Assembly (NCBI GenBank): GCA_963709665.1
Contig: CAVPWU010000009.1
Span: 62,001 to 126,000 of the forward strand
Direction of reading: 5' to 3'
DNA length: 64,000 bases
Source: DASZIT01 sp963709665
GTDB taxonomy: Bacteria; Actinomycetota; Acidimicrobiia; Acidimicrobiales; RAAP-2
Below, piece by piece: positions 46,068 to 54,567 of the stretch; positions within the stretch are counted from its first letter, which is position 1, and each line of letters begins with the position of its first letter. The notes beneath the pieces were generated by a model. That model was not told the DNA's origin, searched no databases, and was given only the letters and a program-made list of their open reading frames with translations. The translations under genes and the position numbers were made by a program.

Positions 46068-46999
46068 GGGCGCTCCCAGAATCCGGGGCCGACCGCCTGG
46101 TCGTAGCCGCCGCTCGACCGGAGGAACCCGTCGGCGTCGGCGTAGATCGGCAGCTGAGGCAGCGGGCGGGGGGCGGGGCCGAACTCGGGGACGGCGCCGG
46201 CCTTCACGTTGAAGATCGACTGGTGGCAGGGGCACACCAGCTGCTGGGTCTGCTCCTGGTAGAGGCCGACGGGACAGCCCAGGTGGGTGCACATCTTGGA
46301 GTAGGCCACGTAGCCGGCGGTGGTCCAGGACGGCTTGCCCGGGGACTGCAGCGGGTACGGGGTCCCTGCCGGGAGGTTCTCGAGCCGGATGAGGATGGTC
46401 TGGTCCGGGGACGACCCGGCGTAGCCCTCGGGGAACACGGTGAGCACGCCGCCGATGTCCAGGTCGTTGACGGTGATCTTCCGACCGTCCAGGGCCACCA
46501 GCTGGGAGCCCTTGCCCCAGTTGGTCTCGAAGAGGACCTTGCCCGGCTTGGGCCCGAGCGACCGGATGAGCGGGAAGAGCAGGACGATGCCCATCACGGT
46601 GGAGCCCAGGGCGAACAGGCCGCCCAGCACCTTGCGGCGCTTGATCTCCATGCCGCCCCGCTCGGTGATGGCCACCGTCATGGCCGCCCGCTCCTCCTCG
46701 GTGGAGTGGAAGTCGTGGCGCTCCTCGACGAAGGGCCCCTGGGCCATCAGGTACTTGCCCCAGGCGATGACCCCGGCCCCCAGGCCGAGCATCCCGACCC
46801 CGAAGGTGAGGGCCTCCCACTGGGTCTGGTCGCTGACCCAGTAGACGATGCCGAAGCCCAGGAACCCCAGGGTGCCGATGACGATCGACAGCGACGCCAG
46901 GGCCTGCACCCGCTCGGGGTGCTTGGCCATGGGCTGCAGGTGGGGGTCGGACAGGGCCACCTTGGTCACCGACGGCCCCGTTCGTTCGTCGGCACTCAC
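46064..46999 (-). CDS. qcrA: Cytochrome bc1 complex Rieske iron-sulfur subunit
   Basis: 311 residues from GTG 46999. Three N-terminal hydrophobic helices, as in actinobacterial QcrA, then the [2Fe-2S] ligands in CTHLGCPVG and CPCHQS. Overlaps qcrC and qcrB by 4 nt each. Carries electrons from menaquinol to QcrC. Confidence 0.95.
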   Translation of the reverse strand: MSADERTGPSVTKVALSDPHLQPMAKHPERVQALASLSIVIGTLGFLGFGIVYWVSDQTQWEALTFGVGMLGLGAGVIAWGKYLMAQGPFVEERHDFHSTEEERAAMTVAITERGGMEIKRRKVLGGLFALGSTVMGIVLLFPLIRSLGPKPGKVLFETNWGKGSQLVALDGRKITVNDLDIGGVLTVFPEGYAGSSPDQTILIRLENLPAGTPYPLQSPGKPSWTTAGYVAYSKMCTHLGCPVGLYQEQTQQLVCPCHQSIFNVKAGAVPEFGPAPRPLPQLPIYADADGFLRSSGGYDQAVGPGFWERP

Positions 47000-47928
47000 G
47001 AGCGTTCTCCGATCCAGAAGCAGACGAGCATGAGGAGGCCGACCCCGAGGAGCAGGCCCACGAAGCCCTCACCGACCGGGCCGATGCCGCCGAGGGCGAA
47101 CCCGCCCCGGTTGTCCGGCTGCTGAATCACCCCGTGGACGTAGGCGGCGATGTCCCGGGCCTCGGCATCGGTGATGTTGCCCTGGCTGAAGTGGGGCATG
47201 TTGCCCGGCCCGGAGCGGATGGCCTCGACGATCTGGGTGGTGGTGGCCAGGTGGAGGCTGGGGGCGACGGCCCCGCCGGCCAGGGCGTCACCGGCCCCGG
47301 TGATGGTGTGGCAGGCCGCGCAGTTGAGGGTGAAGAGGCTGTTGCCGTTCTCGAGGTCGGCGTCGTTGAGGTTGACCAGGGGGATGGCCAGGCCCTGGCC
47401 CGGGGTCAGCGACTGCACGTAGGAGGAGATCTCCAGGGTCTGGAGCCGGTCGAACTTGGGCGGCTTCCGGACGGCCTGCTCGGTGGGGTTGGCCAGGGGC
47501 ATCCGGCCGGTGGACACCCAGAAGTCGACGGTGCCCGCCCCCAGGCCCTGCAGGTTGGGGGCCCGGTCGGTCCCCGTGGCCAGCGGTCCGTGGCAGCTGG
47601 CGCAGTTGGCGGCGAACAGTGCCTGGCCGGGGATGATGAAGGAGTGCGGGGGGACCTGGTAGATGATCCCGTCCGGCTTGGCCGAGGCGGCGGTGGCGGC
47701 CCGGGCGGCGATGCTGGGCCGGGCCGGGGTGCCGATGGTGGTGGGCGGGCTGCTGTTGATGGCGGTGATCGGCACGGTGGAGGTGGTCGGCGTCGACACC
47801 GGCGCCGGCACGCCGGCCTGGGCCCCCGACGGCCAGAACACGCACAGGCCGATCACCGCGACGGCGCCCAGGAGGGCGGCGGGTGCTGCCAGTCGACCCC
47901 GGTGGCTGCTGCGCATACTGCTGGACAC
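46996..47928 (-). CDS. qcrC: Cytochrome bc1 complex diheme cytochrome c subunit
   Basis: 310 residues from GTG 47928, immediately after the ctaE TAG. Signal/anchor helix, a Thr/Ser/Pro-rich linker, two CXXCH motifs (CASCH, CAACH), and a C-terminal membrane helix (GFVGLLLGVGLLMLVCFWIG). The diheme form feeds electrons directly to CtaC in the III2-IV2 supercomplex, so no soluble cytochrome c is needed. Confidence 0.95.
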   Translation of the reverse strand: MSSSMRSSHRGRLAAPAALLGAVAVIGLCVFWPSGAQAGVPAPVSTPTTSTVPITAINSSPPTTIGTPARPSIAARAATAASAKPDGIIYQVPPHSFIIPGQALFAANCASCHGPLATGTDRAPNLQGLGAGTVDFWVSTGRMPLANPTEQAVRKPPKFDRLQTLEISSYVQSLTPGQGLAIPLVNLNDADLENGNSLFTLNCAACHTITGAGDALAGGAVAPSLHLATTTQIVEAIRSGPGNMPHFSQGNITDAEARDIAAYVHGVIQQPDNRGGFALGGIGPVGEGFVGLLLGVGLLMLVCFWIGERS

Positions 47929-48546
47929 CTATCCCTTGGGGAGGAAGAAGAGGCAGAAGTAGAGACCGATCCAGACGATGTCCACGAAGTGCCAGTAGTA
48001 GCTGACACCCTGGAACACCGCCGTCTCGCCGGGGTCGCCCTTGGGACCCTTCAGGCGGGCGAGGAGGAAGATCATGGCCACCAGGCCGAGGGTGACGTGC
48101 AGGCCGTGGAGGCCGGTCATGATGTAGAAGAGCGACCCGTAGGCGGTGTGGGTGGGGTTGGTGGCGTAGTGGTGGGAGAGCGTGATCCACTCGTAGAACT
48201 GGTTGGACACGAACATGGCACCCAGGACCAGCGTGGCCACCACCCACTTTTTGGCGCTGGCCCGTTCACCCCGCTCCTGGTCCCAGACCGCCTTCTGCAT
48301 GGTGAAGCTGGACGACACCAGGATGGCGGTGAAGATGCCGGCCTGGATGGTGTCGAGTTTGACCCCGGGCGGCGGCCAGATGGTGGCCCCGGACCGGATG
48401 GTGAAGTAGGCGGCGAACAGGCCACTGAAGAACATGACCTCGGAGCCCAGCCAGATCATCACGCCGATGGCCAGCATGGGTGGCCGGTCGGGTCGGTGGC
48501 GCTGGCGCTGGGGGGTCGCCGCTTCGACGGCGAGGGCCTGAGTCAC
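47929..48546 (-). CDS. ctaE: Cytochrome c oxidase subunit III
   Basis: 205 residues from GTG 48546. Five-helix actinobacterial subunit III: MIWLGSEVMFFSGLFAAYFTIRS, TGLHGLHVTLGLVAMIFL, YYWHFVDIVWIGLYFCLFFLPKG are family signatures. First gene of ctaE-qcrC-qcrA-qcrB on the minus strand. The rest of the oxidase is encoded 9 kb away on the plus strand. Confidence 0.95.
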   Translation of the reverse strand: MTQALAVEAATPQRQRHRPDRPPMLAIGVMIWLGSEVMFFSGLFAAYFTIRSGATIWPPPGVKLDTIQAGIFTAILVSSSFTMQKAVWDQERGERASAKKWVVATLVLGAMFVSNQFYEWITLSHHYATNPTHTAYGSLFYIMTGLHGLHVTLGLVAMIFLLARLKGPKGDPGETAVFQGVSYYWHFVDIVWIGLYFCLFFLPKG

Positions 48547-48576
48547 GGCATCTTTCTAGCCGATGCCGCGGGCCGA

Positions 48577-48599
48577 GGGCCAACTCGCGGGTTTGGCCC
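48577..48599. promoter_or_regulatory. Stem-loop upstream of ctaE
   Basis: GGGCCAA and TTGGCCC form a perfect 7-bp stem with a 9-nt loop about 30 bp upstream of the ctaE start, between it and helR (both minus strand). Could be the helR terminator or an element in the ctaE leader. Confidence 0.4.
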
Positions 48600-48625
48600 C
48601 GCCAGGCACGCCCCAGGCACGATCC

Positions 48626-48655
48626 GGTGACGGGAAGGTGACGGGAAGGTGACGG
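48626..48655. repeat. 11-bp tandem repeat GGTGACGGGAA, 2.7 copies
   Basis: GGTGACGGGAA twice, then GGTGACGG, in the ctaE upstream region just after the helR stop. Evenly spaced one helical turn apart, so possible binding iterons; no other support. Confidence 0.6.
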
Positions 48656-48662
48656 CCAGTCG

Positions 48663-50930
48663 TCAGTGTCGGGGGTCCAGCGCCAGGGGCGGCGCCAGGG
48701 ACGACACCACCGTCAGACGCTGGGTCGGGCGGGTCAGGCAGACGTAGAGCGTCCGCAGCCCGCGGGCCGTCTCCCCGGCGATGACCGCCGGCTCCACCAC
48801 CACCACGGCGTCGAACTCCAGGCCGTTGGCGGCGTCGGCGGCCAGCAGCACCAGCGGCTCCGACAGGCCGCCCCGGCGCATCCCCCGGGGGTCGGCCACC
48901 GGGGCACCCGCCCGGTCGAGGGCGTCGGCCAGGGCCGGCAGCATGGGCTCGGGGGCGAGCACCGCCACCCGGCCCGGCGCCACCGCAGCCATCTCGGCGA
49001 CCGCCTCCGCCGCCACCCGGTCGGCCAGCACCCCGATCGGGGCGCCGGTCGGCCCGTCGGGTCCCTCCACCGAGACCATGCGCGGGGCCACCCCGGTCCG
49101 GCGGACCGGGGTGGGGGGCGACAGCTCGGGGGCGGCCACCGCCAGGACCCGGGCGGCCACCTCGATGACCTCGGCGGGGGTCCGGTAGCTCACGGTCAGC
49201 TCCACCGTCCGGGGGTCGCGCCGGTGGGGCAGGTGCTCGACGATCTCCGACCAGGTCCGGGGGGCCCAGGGTGCGGTGGCCTGGGCGATGTCACCCACCA
49301 CGGTCATCGAGCCCGACAGGGACCGGCGGGTGAGCATCCGGAGCTGCAGGGGCGACAGGTCCTGCACCTCGTCCACCACGATGTGCCCGTAGGTCCGGAT
49401 GGCGTCGTCGGTGCCCCCGTTGCGGGGGCCCAGCAGGTTCCGGGCCTCGTCCACCAGGGCGGCGTCGGCCGCCGTCCAGGCCACCTCGTCGAACGACGTC
49501 GACCGGGGGCGGCGGAGCAGGGCCTGCTCGTCGGCCGACAGGACGTCCCGCCCGGCGGCGGCGATCAGCGCCGGCGCCCCGAACAGGTCGTGGAGCAGCT
49601 CGTGCGGGGAGAGCCGCGGCCACACCCGGTCGAGGGCGGCGACGAACTGGGGCACCCGCTGGAGCTTGCGGGAGAAGTCGTCGAGGTCGAACTCGTCCTC
49701 GGTCAGGGCGGACGGGTCCTCGTAGCCGGGGAAGCCGGTCACGGTGCTCCCCGCCGACAGGGACTGCTGGGTCTGGCGGGCCCGCTCGGCCAGCACCCGG
49801 ACGATGGCCTGGGTGACCAGGCGCCGCCGCCCGTTGTGGGTGCCCGGGCGCCGCCGGGCCATCTGGACGATCTCCCGGGTGTCGGCCGGGGTGAGCCGGA
49901 GGAGAAGGGCCCCGTAGGGGATGGCCACCTCCTCGGTGAGTGGCCGCTGCCGGGTACGGACCGCCCGGGCCACCACCCGGGCCATGCGGGCGTCGCCCTT
50001 CAGGCGGGCCACCTCGGCCGGCTCGGTGGCCCGGACCCGGATCTCGGGGACCAGCCCGGCCACGGTGGAGAGGGTGACGCCGGTCTCCCCCAGCGAGGGC
50101 AGCACCTGCTCGATGTAGCGGAGGAAGAGCGGGTTGGGCCCCACCACCAGCACGCCCTGCCGCTCGAGCGGGAACCGGTGGGTGTAGAGGAGGTAGGCGG
50201 CCCGGTGGAGGGCGACCGCTGTCTTGCCGGTGCCGGGCCCCCCTTGGACGACCAGGACGCCGGGGAGGGGCGACCGGATGATCTCGTCCTGCTCCCGCTG
50301 GATGGTGGAGACGATGTCGGTCATCCGGCCCGAACGGGCCCGGTCCAGGGCGGCCAGCAGGGCGGCGGGGCCGCCGATGGGCAGGTCGCCGACGATCAGC
50401 TCGCCGCCCTCCCCCTCCACCCGGGGCTCGCCGCCCGGGTCGGCGGGGACCGCCGAGAAGCGCTCGTCCTCCACACCCACCACCTGCCGGCCGTCGAGGG
50501 CCAGGTGGCGGCGGAGGACCAGGCCCTGCGGGTCGCGCCCGGTGGCCCGGTAGAACGGCTCGGCGATGGGGGCCCGCCAGTCCACCACCAGCGGCTCGAG
50601 GTCGCTGTCGTGGATGGCCAGTCGCCCGATGTGGAAGACCTCGGGAGCCACGGTGTCCGAGGGGGGGCCGCCGGTGGTGGCCCCGTCGTGGACCGCCCGG
50701 TCGATCCGGCCGAAGGTCAGCGCCTGGTCACCGATGTCCAGCTGCTCGAGCCGGGCCATGCTGGTCCGCACGATGACGTCCCGCTCGGTGCGGGACTGGA
50801 AGGTCCCGCCCCGGCCGAGGTCGAGCACGCCGTCGCGCATCGACCGGGCGTCGTCCCGCATGGCGTCGAGACGCGCGTAGGCGAAGTCGACGAACTCCTG
50901 CTCGGCCTGGACGTCGCCCTGCACCCCCAC
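48663..50930 (-). CDS. helR: HelD/HelR-type RNA polymerase recycling ATPase
   Basis: 755 residues from GTG 50930 with GGAGG five bases upstream. N-terminal coiled-coil arm (EQEFVDFAYARLDAMRDDARSMRDG) and a GRIDRA segment as in actinobacterial HelD. UvrD-like motor: Walker A QGGPGTGKTAVALHRA (about 233), VVDEVQDLSPLQLRML (about 520), VVGDIAQA, SYRT. HelD/HelR removes stalled RNA polymerase and, in Streptomyces and Mycobacterium, protects it from rifamycins. Divergent from hemE. TACAAT on the minus strand (50978-50973) is a likely -10. Confidence 0.85.
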   Translation of the reverse strand: MGVQGDVQAEQEFVDFAYARLDAMRDDARSMRDGVLDLGRGGTFQSRTERDVIVRTSMARLEQLDIGDQALTFGRIDRAVHDGATTGGPPSDTVAPEVFHIGRLAIHDSDLEPLVVDWRAPIAEPFYRATGRDPQGLVLRRHLALDGRQVVGVEDERFSAVPADPGGEPRVEGEGGELIVGDLPIGGPAALLAALDRARSGRMTDIVSTIQREQDEIIRSPLPGVLVVQGGPGTGKTAVALHRAAYLLYTHRFPLERQGVLVVGPNPLFLRYIEQVLPSLGETGVTLSTVAGLVPEIRVRATEPAEVARLKGDARMARVVARAVRTRQRPLTEEVAIPYGALLLRLTPADTREIVQMARRRPGTHNGRRRLVTQAIVRVLAERARQTQQSLSAGSTVTGFPGYEDPSALTEDEFDLDDFSRKLQRVPQFVAALDRVWPRLSPHELLHDLFGAPALIAAAGRDVLSADEQALLRRPRSTSFDEVAWTAADAALVDEARNLLGPRNGGTDDAIRTYGHIVVDEVQDLSPLQLRMLTRRSLSGSMTVVGDIAQATAPWAPRTWSEIVEHLPHRRDPRTVELTVSYRTPAEVIEVAARVLAVAAPELSPPTPVRRTGVAPRMVSVEGPDGPTGAPIGVLADRVAAEAVAEMAAVAPGRVAVLAPEPMLPALADALDRAGAPVADPRGMRRGGLSEPLVLLAADAANGLEFDAVVVVEPAVIAGETARGLRTLYVCLTRPTQRLTVVSSLAPPLALDPRH

Positions 50931-50946
50931 CGGAACCTCCGTTCTG

Positions 50947-50978
50947 CCCCTCCCGGCTGAGGGGAACCCTTGATTGTA
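50947..50978 (-). promoter_or_regulatory. helR promoter -10 and leader stem-loop
   Basis: TACAAT (50978 to 50973, minus strand) is a good -10; no -35 consensus is seen. Between it and the ribosome site, arms CCCCTC (50947-50952) and GAGGGG (50959-50964) form a 6-bp stem with loop CCGGCT. Confidence 0.45.
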
Positions 50979-51056
50979 TGCCCGCCCCGCCCCCCGTGCG
51001 TCCGGCGCCCGGGCCCGGGGGGCGACCACCGGCCCACGGCGCGGCGATAGCGTCAG

Positions 51057-52133
51057 GTGGTGCCCACACCCGCCGCCCGCCGCCACCAGGACTCCGCCTT
51101 CATCCGGGCGTGCCGCAGCCTGCCGGTGCCCCGGGTGCCGGTGTGGTTCATGCGCCAGGCCGGCCGTGCCCTCCCCGAGTACCGGGCCGCCCGCGGTGCG
51201 GGCAGCATCCTCGACGCCATCGCCCGGCCCGACCTGGTGGCGGAGCTGACCCTGCAGCCGGTCACCCGGTACGGCACCGATGCCGCCATCTTCTTCTCCG
51301 ACATCGTGGTGCCGGCCGCCGCCATCGGCTTCGGGGTGGACATCGCCCCGGGCACCGGGCCGGTGGTGGAGCGACCCTTCCGGTCCAAGGAGGACCTGCA
51401 GCGGCTCCGCCCCCTCGACCCCGAGGCCGACACCCCCTACGTGCTCGAGGCGGTCCGCCTGCTGGCCGGGGAGCTGGCCGTGCCGCTGATCGGCTTCGCC
51501 GGCGGTCCCTTCACCGTGGCCAGCTACCTGGTGGAGGGGGGCCCGTCCCGCAACTTCACCAAGGTCAAGGGGCTGATGCACGGCGACCCGGCCCTGTGGC
51601 AGGCACTGATCGAGCGGCTCACCGACCTGAGCCTGGCCTCCCTGCGCTCCCAGCTCGATGCCGGGGCCAGCGCCGTGCAGGTCTTCGACAGCTGGGCCGG
51701 CATCCTGGCACCCCACCACTACGAGGCGCTGGTGCTCCCGGCCACCCGGCGGCTCTTCGGCGAGCTGGCGGACAGCCACCCGGGGGTCCCCACCATCCTG
51801 TTCGGGGTGGGGACCGGGGAGCTCCTGCCCCTGATGGCCACGGCCGGGAGCACGGTGGTCGGCATCGACTGGCGGGTGCCGCTGGACGACGCCCGGCGGC
51901 GGGTGGGCCCGGCGGTGGCCGTGCAGGGCAACCTCGACCCCGCCCTCTGCCTGGCCGGCCCCGAGGTGGCGGCGGCGGAGACCCGGGACGTCCTGGCCCG
52001 GGCGGGGACCGCGCCGGGCCACATCTTCAACCTGGGCCACGGCGTGCTGCCCGAGACCGATCCGGCCGTCCTGGAGCACGTGGCGCACGTGGTCCACACC
52101 GAGGGGGTCGCCGGGGTCGGTGCGACGACGTGA
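51057..52133 (+). CDS. hemE: Uroporphyrinogen decarboxylase
   Basis: 358 residues from GTG 51057 (GTG 51060 also possible). Signature 1 is PVWFMRQAGRALPEYRA and signature 2 GFAGGPFTVASYLVEG, with VFDSWAG and a late NLGHGVLPETDP. Decarboxylates uroporphyrinogen III to coproporphyrinogen III in cytoplasmic heme synthesis. First gene of the heme operon; its stop overlaps the hemH GTG (GTGA). Confidence 0.97.
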   Translation: MVPTPAARRHQDSAFIRACRSLPVPRVPVWFMRQAGRALPEYRAARGAGSILDAIARPDLVAELTLQPVTRYGTDAAIFFSDIVVPAAAIGFGVDIAPGTGPVVERPFRSKEDLQRLRPLDPEADTPYVLEAVRLLAGELAVPLIGFAGGPFTVASYLVEGGPSRNFTKVKGLMHGDPALWQALIERLTDLSLASLRSQLDAGASAVQVFDSWAGILAPHHYEALVLPATRRLFGELADSHPGVPTILFGVGTGELLPLMATAGSTVVGIDWRVPLDDARRRVGPAVAVQGNLDPALCLAGPEVAAAETRDVLARAGTAPGHIFNLGHGVLPETDPAVLEHVAHVVHTEGVAGVGATT

Positions 52134-53077
52134 GCGCTCCGGGAGCCCCGCCCATCGGGGTGCTGGTGATGGCCCACGGCACCCCCGCCCGCCCCGGGGA
52201 CATCGAGCCCTTCTACACGTCGATCCGTCGGGGTCGGCCGCCCACCCCCGAGCTCCTGGCCGAGCTGACCGCCCGGTACGAGGCCCTGGGCGGGGTCTCC
52301 CCCCTGGCCCAGCGCACCCGGGCCCAGGTGGACGGCCTGGCCGCCACCCTCGACTCCGTCGCCCCCGGCCGGTACCGGGTGGCCTACGGGGCCAAGCACA
52401 CCGACCCGACCATCGAGGAGGCCGCCGCCTCCCTGGTGGCGTCCGGGGTGGGCACGGTGATCGGGATCGTGCTGACCCCCCACCAGTCCTCCCTGGGGTC
52501 GGGGGAGTACCTGCGCCGGGCGGCCGCCGCCCTCGACGACTCCCCCGTCCGGTTCGTGCCCGTCCCCTCGTGGCACCGGGCGCCGGGGCTGGCCGCCCTG
52601 CTGGCCGGGCGCACCGTGACCATGGTGGACGGGCTGGCCGGGTCGGGCGGGGTGCCCACCCAGGTGCTGTTCACCGCCCACAGCCTCCCCGAGCGGGTGG
52701 TGGCCGAAGGGGACCCCTACCCCGACCAGGTGGGCGAGTCGGCGTCGGACATCGCCGGGCTGGCCGGCCTCGACCACCGCCCCGGGGTGGCCTGGGGGGT
52801 GGCGTGGCAGAGCGCCGGGCGCACCCCGGACCCCTGGATCGGCCCCGAGCTGCTCGACGAGATCCGCCGGCTGGCCGCCGCCGGGGTGGCCGGGGTGGGG
52901 GTCTGCCCGGTCGGATTCGTCAGCGACCACCTCGAGGTCCTCTACGACCTCGACCTCGAGGCCGCCGGGGTGGCCCGCTCGGTCGGGGTGGCCTTCGCCC
53001 GGACCCCGTCGCTCAACGACGACCCGGAGTTCCTGGCCATTTTGGCCGGGGTGGTGACCGCCACGGTGCCGACGTGA
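52130..53077 (+). CDS. hemH: Coproporphyrin ferrochelatase
   Basis: 315 residues from GTG 52130. N-terminal LVMAHGTPARPGDIEPFYTSIRRGRPPTPELL, the metal-site His in FTAHSLPERV, and the Glu in VCPVGFVSDHLEVLYDLD. Inserts iron into coproporphyrin III in the actinobacterial heme pathway. Overlaps hemE and the oxidase gene by 4 nt each. Confidence 0.95.
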   Translation: MSAPGAPPIGVLVMAHGTPARPGDIEPFYTSIRRGRPPTPELLAELTARYEALGGVSPLAQRTRAQVDGLAATLDSVAPGRYRVAYGAKHTDPTIEEAAASLVASGVGTVIGIVLTPHQSSLGSGEYLRRAAAALDDSPVRFVPVPSWHRAPGLAALLAGRTVTMVDGLAGSGGVPTQVLFTAHSLPERVVAEGDPYPDQVGESASDIAGLAGLDHRPGVAWGVAWQSAGRTPDPWIGPELLDEIRRLAAAGVAGVGVCPVGFVSDHLEVLYDLDLEAAGVARSVGVAFARTPSLNDDPEFLAILAGVVTATVPT

Positions 53078-54567
53078 GCCGGTCCCGCCGTCCGGTGGTG
53101 GCGGTGGTGGGCGGGGGGATCGCCGGGCTGGCCGCCGCCTGGGAGCTGGTGGCCGGGGCGGGCGACGACCACCCCGAGGTGCACGTGGTGGAGGCCGACC
53201 GGCGGGTGGGGGGCAAGGTCCGGTCCGCCGAGTTCGGCGGCCGGACGGTCGACCTGGCCGCCGACGCCTTCCTGGCCCGGCGTCCCGAGGCGGTGGAGCT
53301 CTGCGAGGAGCTCGGGATCACCGACCGGCTGGTCCCCGTCGGGGCGTCCGGGGCGTCGATCCTCGCCCGGGGCCGGCTCCGCCCCATGCCGGGCGGGTTG
53401 GCGCTCGGGGTCCCCACCCGCTGGCTGAGCCTGGCCCGGTCGGGCATCCTGAGCCCGTCGGAGCTGCTCCGGGTGGCCACCGACCTGGTGAAGCCCCACC
53501 TCGGTACCGGGGAGGGGTTCGGCGACCGGTCGATCGGCGACCTGGTCGGCGAGCGCCTGGGGCGGCCGGTGGTGGAGCGCCTGGCCGATCCGCTGATCGG
53601 GGGGATCCACGCCGGCTCGGTGGACGGGCTCAGTGCCGCCGCCATCTTCCCGGTGCTGATCGCGGTGTCCCACCAGTCGGGCAGCTTCATGCACCGGCTG
53701 GGGCGCACCCAGGCCGCCCAGGCGGCGGCGCCGACCACCCTCGAGGACGGGACCCCCACCCCGGTGTTCTGGTCCCTCCGCCACGGCACCGCCAGCCTGG
53801 TCGGCCACCTCGACGACCAGCTCCGTCGCCGGGGGGTGACGGTGCGGACCGGCACCCCGGTGGAGGCCCTCACCCGGGTGGACGACGGCGCCGGGGGCCG
53901 GTGGTGTCTGGCCCTCGGCGGGGGGGCCGGGACCCTGGAGGTCGACGGGGTGGTGGTGGCGGTCCCCGCCGCCCGGGCCGCCCCCCTGTTGGTGGCCCAC
54001 GCCCCGCAGGCGGCCGGCCTGCTGAGCACGGTGGAGTCGGCCTCGGTGGCGGTGGTCACCCTGACCGTCCCCGACCGGGCGGTGGGGCGTCCCCTCGTGG
54101 GGACGGGGTTCCTGGTCCCCCGGACCACCAGGGTGGACGGTCGGCCGGCGCTGATGACCGGGTGCACCTATCTCGGACGGAAGTGGCCCCACCTGGCCCG
54201 CCCCGGCGAGGAGCTCCTCCGGGTCTCGGTGGGTCGGGACGGCGACGACCGGGCCGACGGCCTGGGGGACGAGGAGCTGGTGGCCTCGGCCTTCGGCGAG
54301 CTGGCCACCGTGCTGGACATCTCCGGGCCGACCCTCGACAGCCGGGTCACCCGGTGGTCGGACGCCTTCCCCCAGTACCGACCGGGCCATCTCCTCCGGG
54401 TGGGGAGCATCGAGCGGGCGGTGGCCGAGCTCCCGGGCCTGGCGCTGGCCGGCGCCGCCTACCGGGGGGTGGGCATCCCCGCCTGCATCGGGAGCGGTCG
54501 GGCCGCCGCCCGCTCGGTCCTCGGCTCGCTGGTCGTCGGACCGGGGCCGGGCCAGCGGACCGGGTGA
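53074..54567 (+). CDS. hemG: Protoporphyrinogen/coproporphyrinogen III oxidase (HemY-type)
   Basis: 497 residues from GTG 53074. FAD site VVAVVGGGIAGLAAAWELV, then VVEADRRVGGKVRSAEFGG, and the C-terminal RVGSIERAVAELPGLALAGAAYRGVGIPACIGSG flavin-closing motif. In Actinobacteria this oxygen-dependent flavoenzyme (CgoX/HemY) makes coproporphyrin III before HemH acts. No hemQ lies in the window. Confidence 0.93.
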   Translation: MSRSRRPVVAVVGGGIAGLAAAWELVAGAGDDHPEVHVVEADRRVGGKVRSAEFGGRTVDLAADAFLARRPEAVELCEELGITDRLVPVGASGASILARGRLRPMPGGLALGVPTRWLSLARSGILSPSELLRVATDLVKPHLGTGEGFGDRSIGDLVGERLGRPVVERLADPLIGGIHAGSVDGLSAAAIFPVLIAVSHQSGSFMHRLGRTQAAQAAAPTTLEDGTPTPVFWSLRHGTASLVGHLDDQLRRRGVTVRTGTPVEALTRVDDGAGGRWCLALGGGAGTLEVDGVVVAVPAARAAPLLVAHAPQAAGLLSTVESASVAVVTLTVPDRAVGRPLVGTGFLVPRTTRVDGRPALMTGCTYLGRKWPHLARPGEELLRVSVGRDGDDRADGLGDEELVASAFGELATVLDISGPTLDSRVTRWSDAFPQYRPGHLLRVGSIERAVAELPGLALAGAAYRGVGIPACIGSGRAAARSVLGSLVVGPGPGQRTG

